A DNA stretch of 35,873 nt. Source: DASZMJ01 sp035551935 (lineage in GTDB: Bacteria > Planctomycetota > Planctomycetia > Isosphaerales > Isosphaeraceae). The position numbers and the translations under genes are program-made. The notes below the pieces were generated by a model. That model ran no database searches. It was not told the DNA's origin and saw only the letters and a list, made by a program, of their open reading frames with translations. This document shows, in pieces, positions 1-7,085 of the stretch. Position 1 is the first letter of the stretch. Every line of letters starts with the position of its first letter. The stretch covers positions 1 through 35,873 of the forward strand of contig DASZMJ010000513.1 of the NCBI GenBank assembly GCA_035551935.1, written 5' to 3'.

Positions 1-1479
1 CGCCAGCCGGGCCAGGGCGGTCGGCCGGCGGCGACTCCACTGGCGGAGGTGTTCGAGCGGGTTGCGGTGCGAGGCGCCGAGCAGGGGGAGATCGGCGAGC
101 TGGCGGCGGAGGTCGGCGGCGAGATGGCCGGCGTCGGGATAGCGGGCCTCGGGGTCGTCGGCCAGGCAGCGGGACACGATCGCCGCGAGGCCGGGCTCGA
201 CGCCGGGGTACGATCGCCGCCGGCTCGGCCCCGCATCGAGCGGCACAGGGCCGCCGAGGGCCTCGTGCAGCAGGGCGCCGAGGCCGAAGAGGTCCGCCCG
301 CGCGTCGACGTCGCGCGGGGTGGGCAATCCGGAGCGGGCGGCGTCGAGGGCGGCGCGCTGCTCGGGGGCCATGTACGACGGCGTGCCGCCGACCCGTCCC
401 AGGCCGACGGCGCCGGCGGGGATCGGCCCGCGGGCGAGGTGGAAGTCCAGCAGCATCGGCCGGCCGTCGGCCGCGAGCAGGACGTTCGACGGCTTGAGGT
501 CCAGGTGCAGCAGGCCGCGCCGGTGGGCCTCGTCGAGCGCGTCGGCCAGGCAGGCGCCGATCCAGCCGACGGCCTTCGCGTACGAGGCCCGCGCCAGGAA
601 CCGCCGCGCGGGGCCGTCGGCGCGGACCGGGTCGATCGGCGGCGCGGGGTCGGCTCGGCCGAGGGCATCGAGCAGGTCGCGCCCCCGTCGCGACGCGACC
701 GGCACGTCGGCCAGCAGGTCGAGCACCCGCGACAGCGACGCGCCGCCGTGGTACGGCATGACCATCAGCCGCAGGTCGCTGCCGGCCGGCTCCTGCACGC
801 CGAGCAAGGGGACGATGTGCGGGTGCTGGAGCCGCGCCAGCGACAGGTGCTCCCAGCCCTCGCGCGGGGTCGCCTTGAGGACCACCGGCCGGTTCGCCAG
901 GCTCGGCTGCGTGGCCAGCACGACGCTCCCCCGCGCCCCGCGGCCGAGCGTGCCGATGACGACGAACTCGCCGATCGTCTCGCCCGATCCCGGCGTCGCC
1001 TCGCCCCCGAGCGCCGCGGGGTGGTCGGGATAGCCGTCGTCGAGCAGGGCGATGAGGCGACGATCCCAGCCGGGGAAGCGGGCGAGGAACTCGGCGGTCT
1101 CCACCGCGAGGCCGAGCGCCCGCCGCTGCGCGACCTCCTCGCGGATCAGCCGCGCGACGACCTCGGGCCGGTCGCGGAGGTCGGGGCGGTCGGCCAGCAG
1201 CTCGTCGGCCCGGGGCCGATCGCCCCGCGCCCAGGCGTCGGCCAGGGCGTGGGCGAGCTGCTCGGCCGGCCCGGCGGGGTCGGGCACGATGACCGTCTCG
1301 GACGTCGGCTCCGCCGACGTCGACGCCGCGGCCGGCGCCACCCCGAGCACGACCCGACCGGCCGTCGCCGACGCGTCCGGGTCGATCGAGGCGGAGACGG
1401 AGACGGACGGGGCGCGCGCGAACGCCTCGCCGGTCGAGGTCCAGCGGGGCCGGGCCGGGATCGGCTCGTCGTCGCTCAT
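1..1479 (-). CDS. Ser/Thr protein kinase, C-terminus cut by window edge
   Basis: The minus-strand frame is open from the ATG at 1479 to the first base of the window, giving 493 codons of a longer protein. After an Ala/Asp-rich N-terminal region come the kinase landmarks: a glycine loop (GTLGRGARGSVVLA, about residue 178), the ATP-binding Lys in PVVLK, the catalytic loop HLDLKPSNV (about 322), DFHLA where DFG is usual (about 344), GTPSYMAPEQ, and DLFGLGALLHEAL. The metal-binding Asp of DFH and the catalytic Asp of HLD are both kept, so an active enzyme is possible. The last visible residues (NPLEHLRQW) resemble the linker to a C-terminal membrane or sensor part that would lie outside the window. 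The ATG overlaps the TGA of the upstream gene (ATGA), which implies translational coupling. HLD and DFH variants are familiar in planctomycete Hanks-type kinases. Substrate unknown. Confidence 0.9.
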   Translation of the reverse strand, partial: MSDDEPIPARPRWTSTGEAFARAPSVSVSASIDPDASATAGRVVLGVAPAAASTSAEPTSETVIVPDPAGPAEQLAHALADAWARGDRPRADELLADRPDLRDRPEVVARLIREEVAQRRALGLAVETAEFLARFPGWDRRLIALLDDGYPDHPAALGGEATPGSGETIGEFVVIGTLGRGARGSVVLATQPSLANRPVVLKATPREGWEHLSLARLQHPHIVPLLGVQEPAGSDLRLMVMPYHGGASLSRVLDLLADVPVASRRGRDLLDALGRADPAPPIDPVRADGPARRFLARASYAKAVGWIGACLADALDEAHRRGLLHLDLKPSNVLLAADGRPMLLDFHLARGPIPAGAVGLGRVGGTPSYMAPEQRAALDAARSGLPTPRDVDARADLFGLGALLHEALGGPVPLDAGPSRRRSYPGVEPGLAAIVSRCLADDPEARYPDAGHLAADLRRQLADLPLLGASHRNPLEHLRQWSRRRPTALARLA

Positions 1480-3143
1480 GCGTCCTCCAGCGCCGGGGTG
1501 AAGCCCGACGGGTCGGCCGGCAGGCCGTCGGGGTCGTCCTCGGCGAAGGTCTCGTCGAGCCGACGCGCCACGCGATAGGCCACCAGGCCCGCGGCGGCCA
1601 CCGTCGCGGCGCCGGCGGCCCAGAGCCGCGGGTTGTCGAGGCTCAGGAAATCGCCCAGCGCCACGCCGAGGCCGTCGACCTCGTCGAGGTAGCGGTCGAT
1701 CGCCAGATCCAGCGCCTCGACGTCGACCGCGAGCCCCTCGGCGAGCCGGTCGAGCCCGAGCGGCACCGCCTCGGCCGCCGCGACGACGGCGCGCGGGCCG
1801 ATCGTCTGGCCGATCTCGGCGAACACCCGCAACGGCCCGGCCTCCTCGGCGCCCGCGAGCCCCTGGTTCGGCCGGAGCCGGTCGAGGACGCGCAGGAAGT
1901 CTCTCGGGTCGGGCAACGGCCCCGCGCTCGACGGCAACGTCGGGGCACCCGTCGCGGCGGGCAACGGCATCGCCACCGCGACCGCCCCCGGCGCGGCCGA
2001 GGTCGCCGTCGCGGTCGTCGTCGCGGCATCGGCCGGGATCGCGTTGTCGGCCGATCGCCCCGGGGCCGTCGCGGCCGGCCCGGCCGTCGCGACGACCGCG
2101 GTGGCCGAGCCGGCGGTCGTGGCGACGTTCGCGGCCGTCGCGGTGACGGCCGGGGTGGCGACGGCCCCGGAGGTGGTCGGGGTCGCGGCCGCCACGGTCG
2201 CCTCGGCCCCGCCGGTCGAAGCCGGCGCGGGGGCCGGTCCGGTGGTCGCCTCGGGGGTGGCGGCGGGGGTGGTCGCGTGGTCGGTCGTCGTCGTGGCCTG
2301 GGCGACGACCCGCCCCGACGGCGACGAGCCGCCGTCGGCGGCGACCGGCGTCGAGGCGTGCCCGGCGTCGGTCGTCGAGCCGCCCGAAGTCGTCCCGGGC
2401 GTCGAGCTCGACGAGGGGATGGGCACCGTCGTCGGGAGGCCGGTGCTCTGGATCGAGACGGTCCCGCCGCCGCCGTCATGCGAGGCCCCGCCCCGGCTCG
2501 CCCCCGGGCCACCCCCTTGAGTGGGCGCGGTCGTCGTGTCGGAGCCGGACGACGCGACGCTCGGGGTCGATTGCGGGCCGACCGGCGGGCCAGATGTCGC
2601 GTCGCTCGGGCCGCCGTCCTTCTTCGCCTGACCCGGCGGGGTGCCGTGCGGGTTCCCGCCGCCGGGGCCCGGGTTCGCGTCGTTGCCCTTCTTGGCCGGG
2701 CCCGGGGGTGTGTCGGGCTTGCTGGGCGGCGACGCGGGGCCGGTCGGACCCTGGGCGTCGGCCGCGGCCTTCTTGGCCGGGCCGGGCGGGGTACCGTGGG
2801 GATTGCCGCCGGGGCCCGGGTCGGAGGCATTCGCGTGCGCGGTCGGAGGGGCGGGCGGCGCCGAGGGGGCGTCGGCCTGCTTGGCCGGGCCGGGGGGCGT
2901 CGAGTGCGGGGGATTCGCGGGCGGCGTGCCGGCCTGGTCCTGGACGGCCGCCGGCCCCGGCCCCTTGTCGTGGCCGTGGCCGTGGCCGTGCGGGCCGGCG
3001 GCGGTCGACAGGAGGGCCCGGCCCTCCAGCGCCTCGAGCACCGCGCCCCGACCCGGGCCGCGCGGCCGGGCACGGCCAAGGCCCCCCGGCGCGAGGGGCG
3101 GACGGCGGAAGAGGTGGGACAGGGCACGACGGGGCTGGCTCAC
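1476..3143 (-). CDS. LEALEGR-motif, TPPGPAKK-repeat anchored protein
   Basis: 555 residues from a GTG at 3143, with a strong Shine-Dalgarno (GGAAGGAGGAG) 4 bases upstream. The N-terminus is basic and carries LEALEGRALLST at residues 36-47, a motif class at the N-terminus of many planctomycete extracellular proteins. A His-rich run (GHGHGHGHD) follows, then four spaced copies of TPPGPAK/TPPGQAKK with GPGGNPHG linkers between residues of about 80 and 180, then a long Ala/Thr/Pro-rich low-complexity stretch to about 400. The C-terminal part looks folded (FLRVLDRLRPNQGLAG and onward) and ends with one likely membrane helix (LWAAGAATVAAAGLVAY, about 505-522) and an acidic tail. I infer an envelope-anchored, largely disordered protein. 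Its stop overlaps the kinase start, so the kinase may sense or modify it. No known function is recognised. The opposite-strand frames here are GC-driven shadows. Confidence 0.75.
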   Translation of the reverse strand: MSQPRRALSHLFRRPPLAPGGLGRARPRGPGRGAVLEALEGRALLSTAAGPHGHGHGHDKGPGPAAVQDQAGTPPANPPHSTPPGPAKQADAPSAPPAPPTAHANASDPGPGGNPHGTPPGPAKKAAADAQGPTGPASPPSKPDTPPGPAKKGNDANPGPGGGNPHGTPPGQAKKDGGPSDATSGPPVGPQSTPSVASSGSDTTTAPTQGGGPGASRGGASHDGGGGTVSIQSTGLPTTVPIPSSSSTPGTTSGGSTTDAGHASTPVAADGGSSPSGRVVAQATTTTDHATTPAATPEATTGPAPAPASTGGAEATVAAATPTTSGAVATPAVTATAANVATTAGSATAVVATAGPAATAPGRSADNAIPADAATTTATATSAAPGAVAVAMPLPAATGAPTLPSSAGPLPDPRDFLRVLDRLRPNQGLAGAEEAGPLRVFAEIGQTIGPRAVVAAAEAVPLGLDRLAEGLAVDVEALDLAIDRYLDEVDGLGVALGDFLSLDNPRLWAAGAATVAAAGLVAYRVARRLDETFAEDDPDGLPADPSGFTPALEDA

Positions 3144-3349
3144 GGCGCTCCTCCTTCCGAGTCGGACTCGGTCGTTCCGTTCTCCGGTTCAGGTCCAGTT
3201 CCCCCGACCGCACGGGCGGCGGCCGGGCTGCGGGCTTGGATGGATTGAAGGTCGCAGATTAACCGAGACGTTGATGCAATTACGGTGCCCGCCGCGACGG
3301 TGTGACAAGTGCTCGGCGGTAGGGTCGCGCGGCGACGGCAACGGGCCGC

Positions 3350-3355
3350 TACAAT
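3350..3355 (+). promoter_or_regulatory. -10-like TACAAT upstream of the VCBS gene
   Basis: TACAAT followed by GGGGGCC lies 58 bases before the chosen ATG at 3414. The same -10 followed by G-rich DNA recurs before other genes in this window. No convincing -35 hexamer stands 16-18 bases upstream, so this is a weak call. Confidence 0.3.
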
Positions 3356-3413
3356 GGGGGCCGGTTCGGGCGGGTCGCGGACCTGGAGTCGGCCTGGCGG
3401 GGGGGCGAGCGCG

Positions 3414-5468
3414 ATGACATCGGGCGAGGGGGAATTGCCGGTCGCGACCGGGCAGGAACCGCCGTTGGAGGGCGGGCCGGGTGCGGTCGGCGCGGGGGTC
3501 GGGGGCAACGGCGAGGCGGCCCCGGAGGCCGGCCCCGGCCGCGGCGGCGGGCCCTTGGAGCGGGCCGACGCCGAGGCGCCGGCCCCGCTGGCGTGGGGTT
3601 GGGATGCGCAGGCGGTCGCAATCGACTGGGAAGCCGACGGCCCGCCGGCGTTGCTCGTCGGCGCCGGCGGCGGCCCGCGGGGACGGAGGACGCGGCTCTA
3701 TCGCCCGGAAATGGCCGCGGGACTGGTCTATCGCGAGGGGGAGTTCGTCGACGGGCTCGACGGCCTGGAATTCCCTTGCCCGTTGCCGAACGGCCGCGAT
3801 TCCCGGTTCGACCTCGTGGCCCTGGCGCCCGAGGGGCTGGTTTTCCTCCGCAACGTCGGCGACGCGGCCACGCCCTCATTCGGGCCGAGGCAACCGCTCG
3901 GGATCGCGGCCGACCTGGGCCTGGCGCATGCTCGCGTGCGCCAGCTCGTCGCGGTCGACTGGGACGGCGACGGCCTGACAGACCTCCTGGCCGGCGTCGA
4001 CGACCTCGAAGGCTACTGGCCTGACGGCCCAGGCGTCCCCGAATCGCAGCAGGTCGGCTTCAACCAGAGCGCCGGCCATCCCGGCTACGACCCCCACGGG
4101 AACTGGCGCGGTCGCGAGCCCCGGGGGCGGATCGTCTGGCTCCGCAACGTCGGCACGGCCGAGGAGCCCCGCTTCGAAGGCCCCGAGGAGATCGCCCCAG
4201 AGGCCGGCCCGCTCGACCTGGCCCCCCGGCCGGCCCCCTTGGCGTTGGCCTGGGGGGGCGGCCGGACGCCGGAATTGCTCGTCACCGACGCCCGCGGCCA
4301 GGTCCGCCTCTTCCGCAACTTCGGCGGCCAGCGCCCTCCTGTGCTGATGGAGCCGCGGGCCCTCCGCCACGACGGCCAGCCCCTCGTCTTGCCCGACGAC
4401 CGCACCAGCCTCGCCGCCGCCGACCTCGACGGCGACCGCCGCGTCGAGCTGATCGTCGGTAGTGCGGATGGCCGCGTCTTCGCCGTCCGCTCGAAGGGCC
4501 GCGACGAGGCCACGAGCCCGGCGCCGATCTTGACCAAAGGCAACGAGCTGCGGCTCGGCGGCCGGGCGGTCCTGGCCGTCGGCGACCTCGACGGCGACGG
4601 CGACCTGGACCTCGTCGTCGGCGACGGCCCCGGCCGACTCCTCTGGCTCGAGGACCGGGGCGGCCCCGGGCGGCACGTCTTCGCCGACCCCGTCCCGATC
4701 GAGGCCGGCGCCGCCCCGTTCCGCCTCGACCCCGGCCCCGACGGCCTCCTGGCCGGCCCCATCGGCCTCCGGCTCGGCTGCGCCTGCCCGACCGTGGCCG
4801 ACTGGAAGGGCAATGGCCGGCTCGACCTCATCGTCGGCGGCGCCGGCGGCGAGATCCTCCACCTCCGCAACAACGGCAGCCCCACCGACCCCCGCTTCGA
4901 CCGCCCCGAACCCCTGCGTTGCGACGGCGGCCCTCTGCTCACCCCGCCCCGCGTCCGCCCCGCCGTCGTCGACTGGGACGGCTCCGGCCAGGCCGACGTG
5001 ATTGCCCTGGATTTGCAGGGCTTTTTGTGCGTATATCCCCGCGCCGGCACGCTCGACCTCGGCCCACCGACGCCTTTGGTCGACCGCCTCGGCCGCCTGA
5101 TCCGTCTCGACGGCGCCTTCGGCTCTGCCGGCCACGTCTCCCTCTCCGCCGCCCCCTGGACCGGCTCCGGCCGCCCCGACCTCCTCGTCGGCCTCTCCCG
5201 CGGCGCCCGCCACGTCGTCCCCGCCCTCACCGGCGAGCCTTTCTTGGATTCGGACGACCTGCCCACCGTCCTCCTCCTCGAGAACCTCGGCCGCAACACC
5301 TTGATCCCCCGCCCCCTCCGCCTCGCCGACGGCCGCCCGCTCTCCCTCGGCTCCGACGGTTGCAGCCCCACCGCCGTCGACTGGGACGGCCGCGGCGTGC
5401 TCGACCTGCTCGTCGGCACCGACGACGGCCGGGCCGTCCACGTCCGCCGCGACGAGTTGCGGTGGTGA
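3414..5468 (+). CDS. FG-GAP/VCBS repeat beta-propeller protein
   Basis: 684 residues from ATG 3414. The frame is open further upstream, but this ATG has GGGGGGCGAG just before it and lies after a -10-like TACAAT. The first 60 or so residues are Gly/Ala/Pro/Glu-rich and disordered. The rest holds seven Asp-rich calcium-loop-like repeats: VDWDGDGLTDLLAG (about 181), AADLDGDRRVELIVG (335), VGDLDGDGDLDLVVG (388), VADWKGNGRLDLIVG (460), VDWDGSGQADVIAL (518), PWTGSGRPDLLVG (580) and VDWDGRGVLDLLVG (654). Seven units fit a seven-bladed propeller of the integrin-alpha/VCBS type. A long loop around residues 195-240 (YWPDGPGVPESQQ) interrupts the second blade. Most proteins of this family are secreted, yet no signal peptide or membrane helix is visible. 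Transcribed away from 3143. Role unknown, possibly adhesion or carbohydrate binding. Confidence 0.85.
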   Translation: MTSGEGELPVATGQEPPLEGGPGAVGAGVGGNGEAAPEAGPGRGGGPLERADAEAPAPLAWGWDAQAVAIDWEADGPPALLVGAGGGPRGRRTRLYRPEMAAGLVYREGEFVDGLDGLEFPCPLPNGRDSRFDLVALAPEGLVFLRNVGDAATPSFGPRQPLGIAADLGLAHARVRQLVAVDWDGDGLTDLLAGVDDLEGYWPDGPGVPESQQVGFNQSAGHPGYDPHGNWRGREPRGRIVWLRNVGTAEEPRFEGPEEIAPEAGPLDLAPRPAPLALAWGGGRTPELLVTDARGQVRLFRNFGGQRPPVLMEPRALRHDGQPLVLPDDRTSLAAADLDGDRRVELIVGSADGRVFAVRSKGRDEATSPAPILTKGNELRLGGRAVLAVGDLDGDGDLDLVVGDGPGRLLWLEDRGGPGRHVFADPVPIEAGAAPFRLDPGPDGLLAGPIGLRLGCACPTVADWKGNGRLDLIVGGAGGEILHLRNNGSPTDPRFDRPEPLRCDGGPLLTPPRVRPAVVDWDGSGQADVIALDLQGFLCVYPRAGTLDLGPPTPLVDRLGRLIRLDGAFGSAGHVSLSAAPWTGSGRPDLLVGLSRGARHVVPALTGEPFLDSDDLPTVLLLENLGRNTLIPRPLRLADGRPLSLGSDGCSPTAVDWDGRGVLDLLVGTDDGRAVHVRRDELRW

Positions 5469-5493
5469 TCCGGGAAAAAAAGGGGGGAAAGGT

Positions 5494-5539
5494 GTCAGGA
5501 ACGAATTAATGCTTAAGTAAACTCATTATCGGTTCCTGA
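5494..5539. repeat. TCAGGAAC...GTTCCTGA inverted repeat
   Basis: TCAGGAAC (5495-5502) and GTTCCTGA (5532-5539) are perfect 8-base arms around an A+T-rich 29-base spacer, just after the VCBS gene stop and a run of A then G (5475-5490). It could act as a terminator-like hairpin, or be a relic of a REP-type element. The local base composition is far lower in G+C than either flanking gene. Confidence 0.4.
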
Positions 5540-5614
5540 AAAAGAGCGTCTACGTTTGGGTCGTGGAATGTTGACTGCATCATATGGCGAGGTTAGATTG
5601 GGTTCAGGTTTGAT

Positions 5615-6127
5615 TTGTCTAATTCCTCGAGGCGGGAACCCCTCTCTTCCAATAGACAAATGAAGCTACAAATCAAATTACTGTATCTAATCTTGTTCGT
5701 GGCATTTATCGCCGTGGGTCTCGGTATTCATAATAGCTGCACATATCGAGAGCATCTTGCTAATCACTACGCTCGGGTCGAAACTCAATGGTTGCAGAGG
5801 GCCGCGGATGCGACTGATGAGGTGGACCATCAACGACATCGCTTCCTCGACGCTATCCGAGTCGAGTCGGAGCGTGAGGCCCTCCGCTTGGCACTGGAGG
5901 CGGAACTTAGAGAGAAAGAGTGCCTCTCCCTAGCAGTGTACTATGGACAATTAAGGGAGAAGTATCGACTCGCCGCCCGGTATCCTTTCCTCCCAATCAT
6001 GCCCGATCCTCCGCCACCTGATGTTCACAGGCTAGGAAAGGCGTCTGAAATGCTTATAGATATGTTTACTAGACCATCAAAGATGGATGATCCTTCGGTA
6101 ACGGGAAAGGCGGATAATCGAGGCTGA
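5615..6127 (+). CDS. Small membrane-anchored conserved protein
   Basis: 170 residues from TTG 5615, or 155 from ATG 5660. Neither start has a good ribosome-binding site, so the start is uncertain. One N-terminal membrane helix (LLYLILFVAFIAVGLGI) is followed by a charged helical region (YREHLANHYARVETQWLQ, then AIRVESEREALRLALE) and a C-terminal motif LREKYRLAARYPFLPIMPDPPPP. I have seen this topology and the YxxAARxPxLPxxPDPP ending in many small hypothetical proteins of Isosphaeraceae, so I accept it as a real gene. No function is known. Its base composition is near 50% G+C, unlike its neighbours, which may mean acquisition or relaxed codon use. Confidence 0.7.
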   Translation: MSNSSRREPLSSNRQMKLQIKLLYLILFVAFIAVGLGIHNSCTYREHLANHYARVETQWLQRAADATDEVDHQRHRFLDAIRVESEREALRLALEAELREKECLSLAVYYGQLREKYRLAARYPFLPIMPDPPPPDVHRLGKASEMLIDMFTRPSKMDDPSVTGKADNRG

Positions 6128-6150
6128 TAATCGGAGGCGGGGGACTCAAA

Positions 6151-6292
6151 AGGGGACATCGCTGAATGCCACGAAGTTAAGCCGCAAGTCCTTCGCCCAA
6201 CAAGTCCTTGTGGTATTCTCGCCGGGGCTTGGTCATGCGGAGGTACTGCTTCGGAGACGGGAAAACGGGGACATAGCGGAATGGCGTTAAGG
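6151..6292. repeat. Imperfect direct repeats GGGGACAT(C/A)GC
   Basis: Two related segments, at 6151-6181 and 6265-6292, share GGGGACAT, then GC(T/G)GAATG, then GTTAAG after a few bases. They bracket the possible transposase fossil at 6177-6290. They may be ends or flanks of a decayed mobile element, possibly REP/RAYT-like. This assignment is inference. Confidence 0.35.
6177..6290 (-). pseudogene. Possible C-terminal fossil of a transposase-like ORF
   Basis: Read on the minus strand from about 6290, the frame gives RYVPVFPSPKQYLRM, then TKPRREYHKDLLGEGLAA and a TAA at 6178-6180. It has no start codon or upstream body, but the charged, codon-like ending and the flanking GGGGACAT repeats suggest the end of a decayed mobile-element gene. 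I cannot assign a family with confidence. It could also be a chance open stretch of about 35 codons. Confidence 0.25.
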
Positions 6293-6426
6293 AACTCGCG
6301 CTAACCGGCGACCTGCCAGGGACTTGAGGGGATCGGGGGCCTCCCGGCATCATGGCGTTGTCACACGACCCGTGATGCAGGAGTCCCCCGATGGCCCAAC
6401 GGATTCATATCGCACTGCGCGGGTGG

Positions 6427-6454
6427 CCCGGACGACCTTCCGAGGTCGTCCGGG
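6427..6454. terminator. Perfect 12-bp hairpin downstream of the toxin gene
   Basis: CCCGGACGACCT (6427-6438), loop TCCG, then AGGTCGTCCGGG (6443-6454) form a perfect stem. It lies 44-95 bases beyond the stop codons of the minus-strand toxin gene and could terminate that operon. No U-tract follows on the minus strand, so it may instead be an interspersed palindrome. The rest of 6294-6497 shows no credible gene. Confidence 0.4.
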
Positions 6455-6521
6455 TCGCGACAGCGACAAGAAGTCCAGGAATCCGCGGGGTTTGGCCCTA
6501 CAGTTGCGCGAGGAGCTGGTC

Positions 6522-6767
6522 CTAAGCGGCATGCGATCCGATCCAGAACCACACGATCGTATTCCCGTCGCGGACGCCGACGGCCCGATAGCTGATGCCG
6601 ACCCGCGCCGAATAGGGCGGCGGGTCGGGATGGACCTGCTTGAAGTGGAGTCCCGGATGCGACGGGTCGCGCTGGAACAGCCGATACGACTCCCGGGCCT
6701 GACGCTGGACGTGGGCCGGTAGGGCCGCGTACATTTCGCGGAACCGGCGAGTGGTGCGCGAGTTCAT
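6522..6767 (-). CDS. RelE/ParE-like toxin, prematurely terminated
   Basis: 81 residues from ATG 6767, which overlaps the antitoxin stop as ATGA. The sequence has RelE-superfamily features: FREMYAALPAHVQRQARES, LFQRDPSHPGLHFKQV, YSARVGISYRAVGVR and IVWFWIGSHA. Relatives usually end with GSHAxYDxLL and a few more residues. Here GSHAA is followed by TAG at 6522-6524, and the same frame continues DQLLAQL to a second TAG at 6498-6500. This reads as a Tyr codon (TAC or TAT) changed to TAG, removing the last eight residues. Members of this family cleave mRNA or bind gyrase. The truncation may have inactivated or attenuated the toxin, or the tail may be dispensable. Confidence 0.8.
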   Translation of the reverse strand: MNSRTTRRFREMYAALPAHVQRQARESYRLFQRDPSHPGLHFKQVHPDPPPYSARVGISYRAVGVRDGNTIVWFWIGSHAA

Positions 6768-6982
6768 AGCCGATCCGGGTCCAGCTCCTCGGTCAGCCCG
6801 GCGCGATGCTCGGCGAGGGCCTCGGCCGCAAGCTGTGCGAGCTTGTCGGTGGAAGCGGCGATGGCGCGATCGAAGTCGTCCTCGGCGGCGAGTTCGGCGA
6901 GCAGCCGGGAGGCGAGCAGTTCCTGCTCGGCGGCCGGCCGCTTGGCCGCCTCGGCAAAGGCCCGTTCGAGCAGCTTCGTCAT
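6764..6982 (-). CDS. Antitoxin partner of the RelE-like toxin
   Basis: 72 residues from ATG 6982, chosen because GAAGGAAGGA lies about 6 bases upstream and the longer frame reads unlikely Arg/Pro-rich sequence. The product is almost entirely helical (LLERAFAEAAKRPAAEQELLA, then LLAELAAEDDFDRAIAASTDKLAQLAAEALAEH) and ends GLTEELDPDRL, a layout typical of small antitoxins with a C-terminal toxin-neutralising segment. The stop overlaps the toxin start, the usual coupled antitoxin-toxin order. A minus-strand TAGACT at 7047-7042, about 60 bases upstream, may be the -10, and autoregulation is usual for such operons. The DNA-binding fold is not obvious to me. Confidence 0.8.
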   Translation of the reverse strand: MTKLLERAFAEAAKRPAAEQELLASRLLAELAAEDDFDRAIAASTDKLAQLAAEALAEHRAGLTEELDPDRL

Positions 6983-7085
6983 GGGGAGATCCTTCCTTCG
7001 AGGTCGGGGCGGCCCGGTGGCTCGCACGCGAATCCTCCACGAGTCTACAACAGACACGGTCGGGCCTGCGAGGGGGCGGGATCGG

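Noticed and set aside
49..1578. 509-codon plus-strand open frame opposite the kinase
   Set aside because: It is antisense to a kinase with all expected motifs. Its translation is Arg/Gly/Ala low-complexity of the kind GC-rich DNA gives by chance.
6350..6532. 60-codon minus-strand frame overlapping the end of the toxin gene
   Set aside because: It overlaps the 12-bp hairpin and the toxin 3' end, and its translation (Arg/Ser-rich) resembles nothing.
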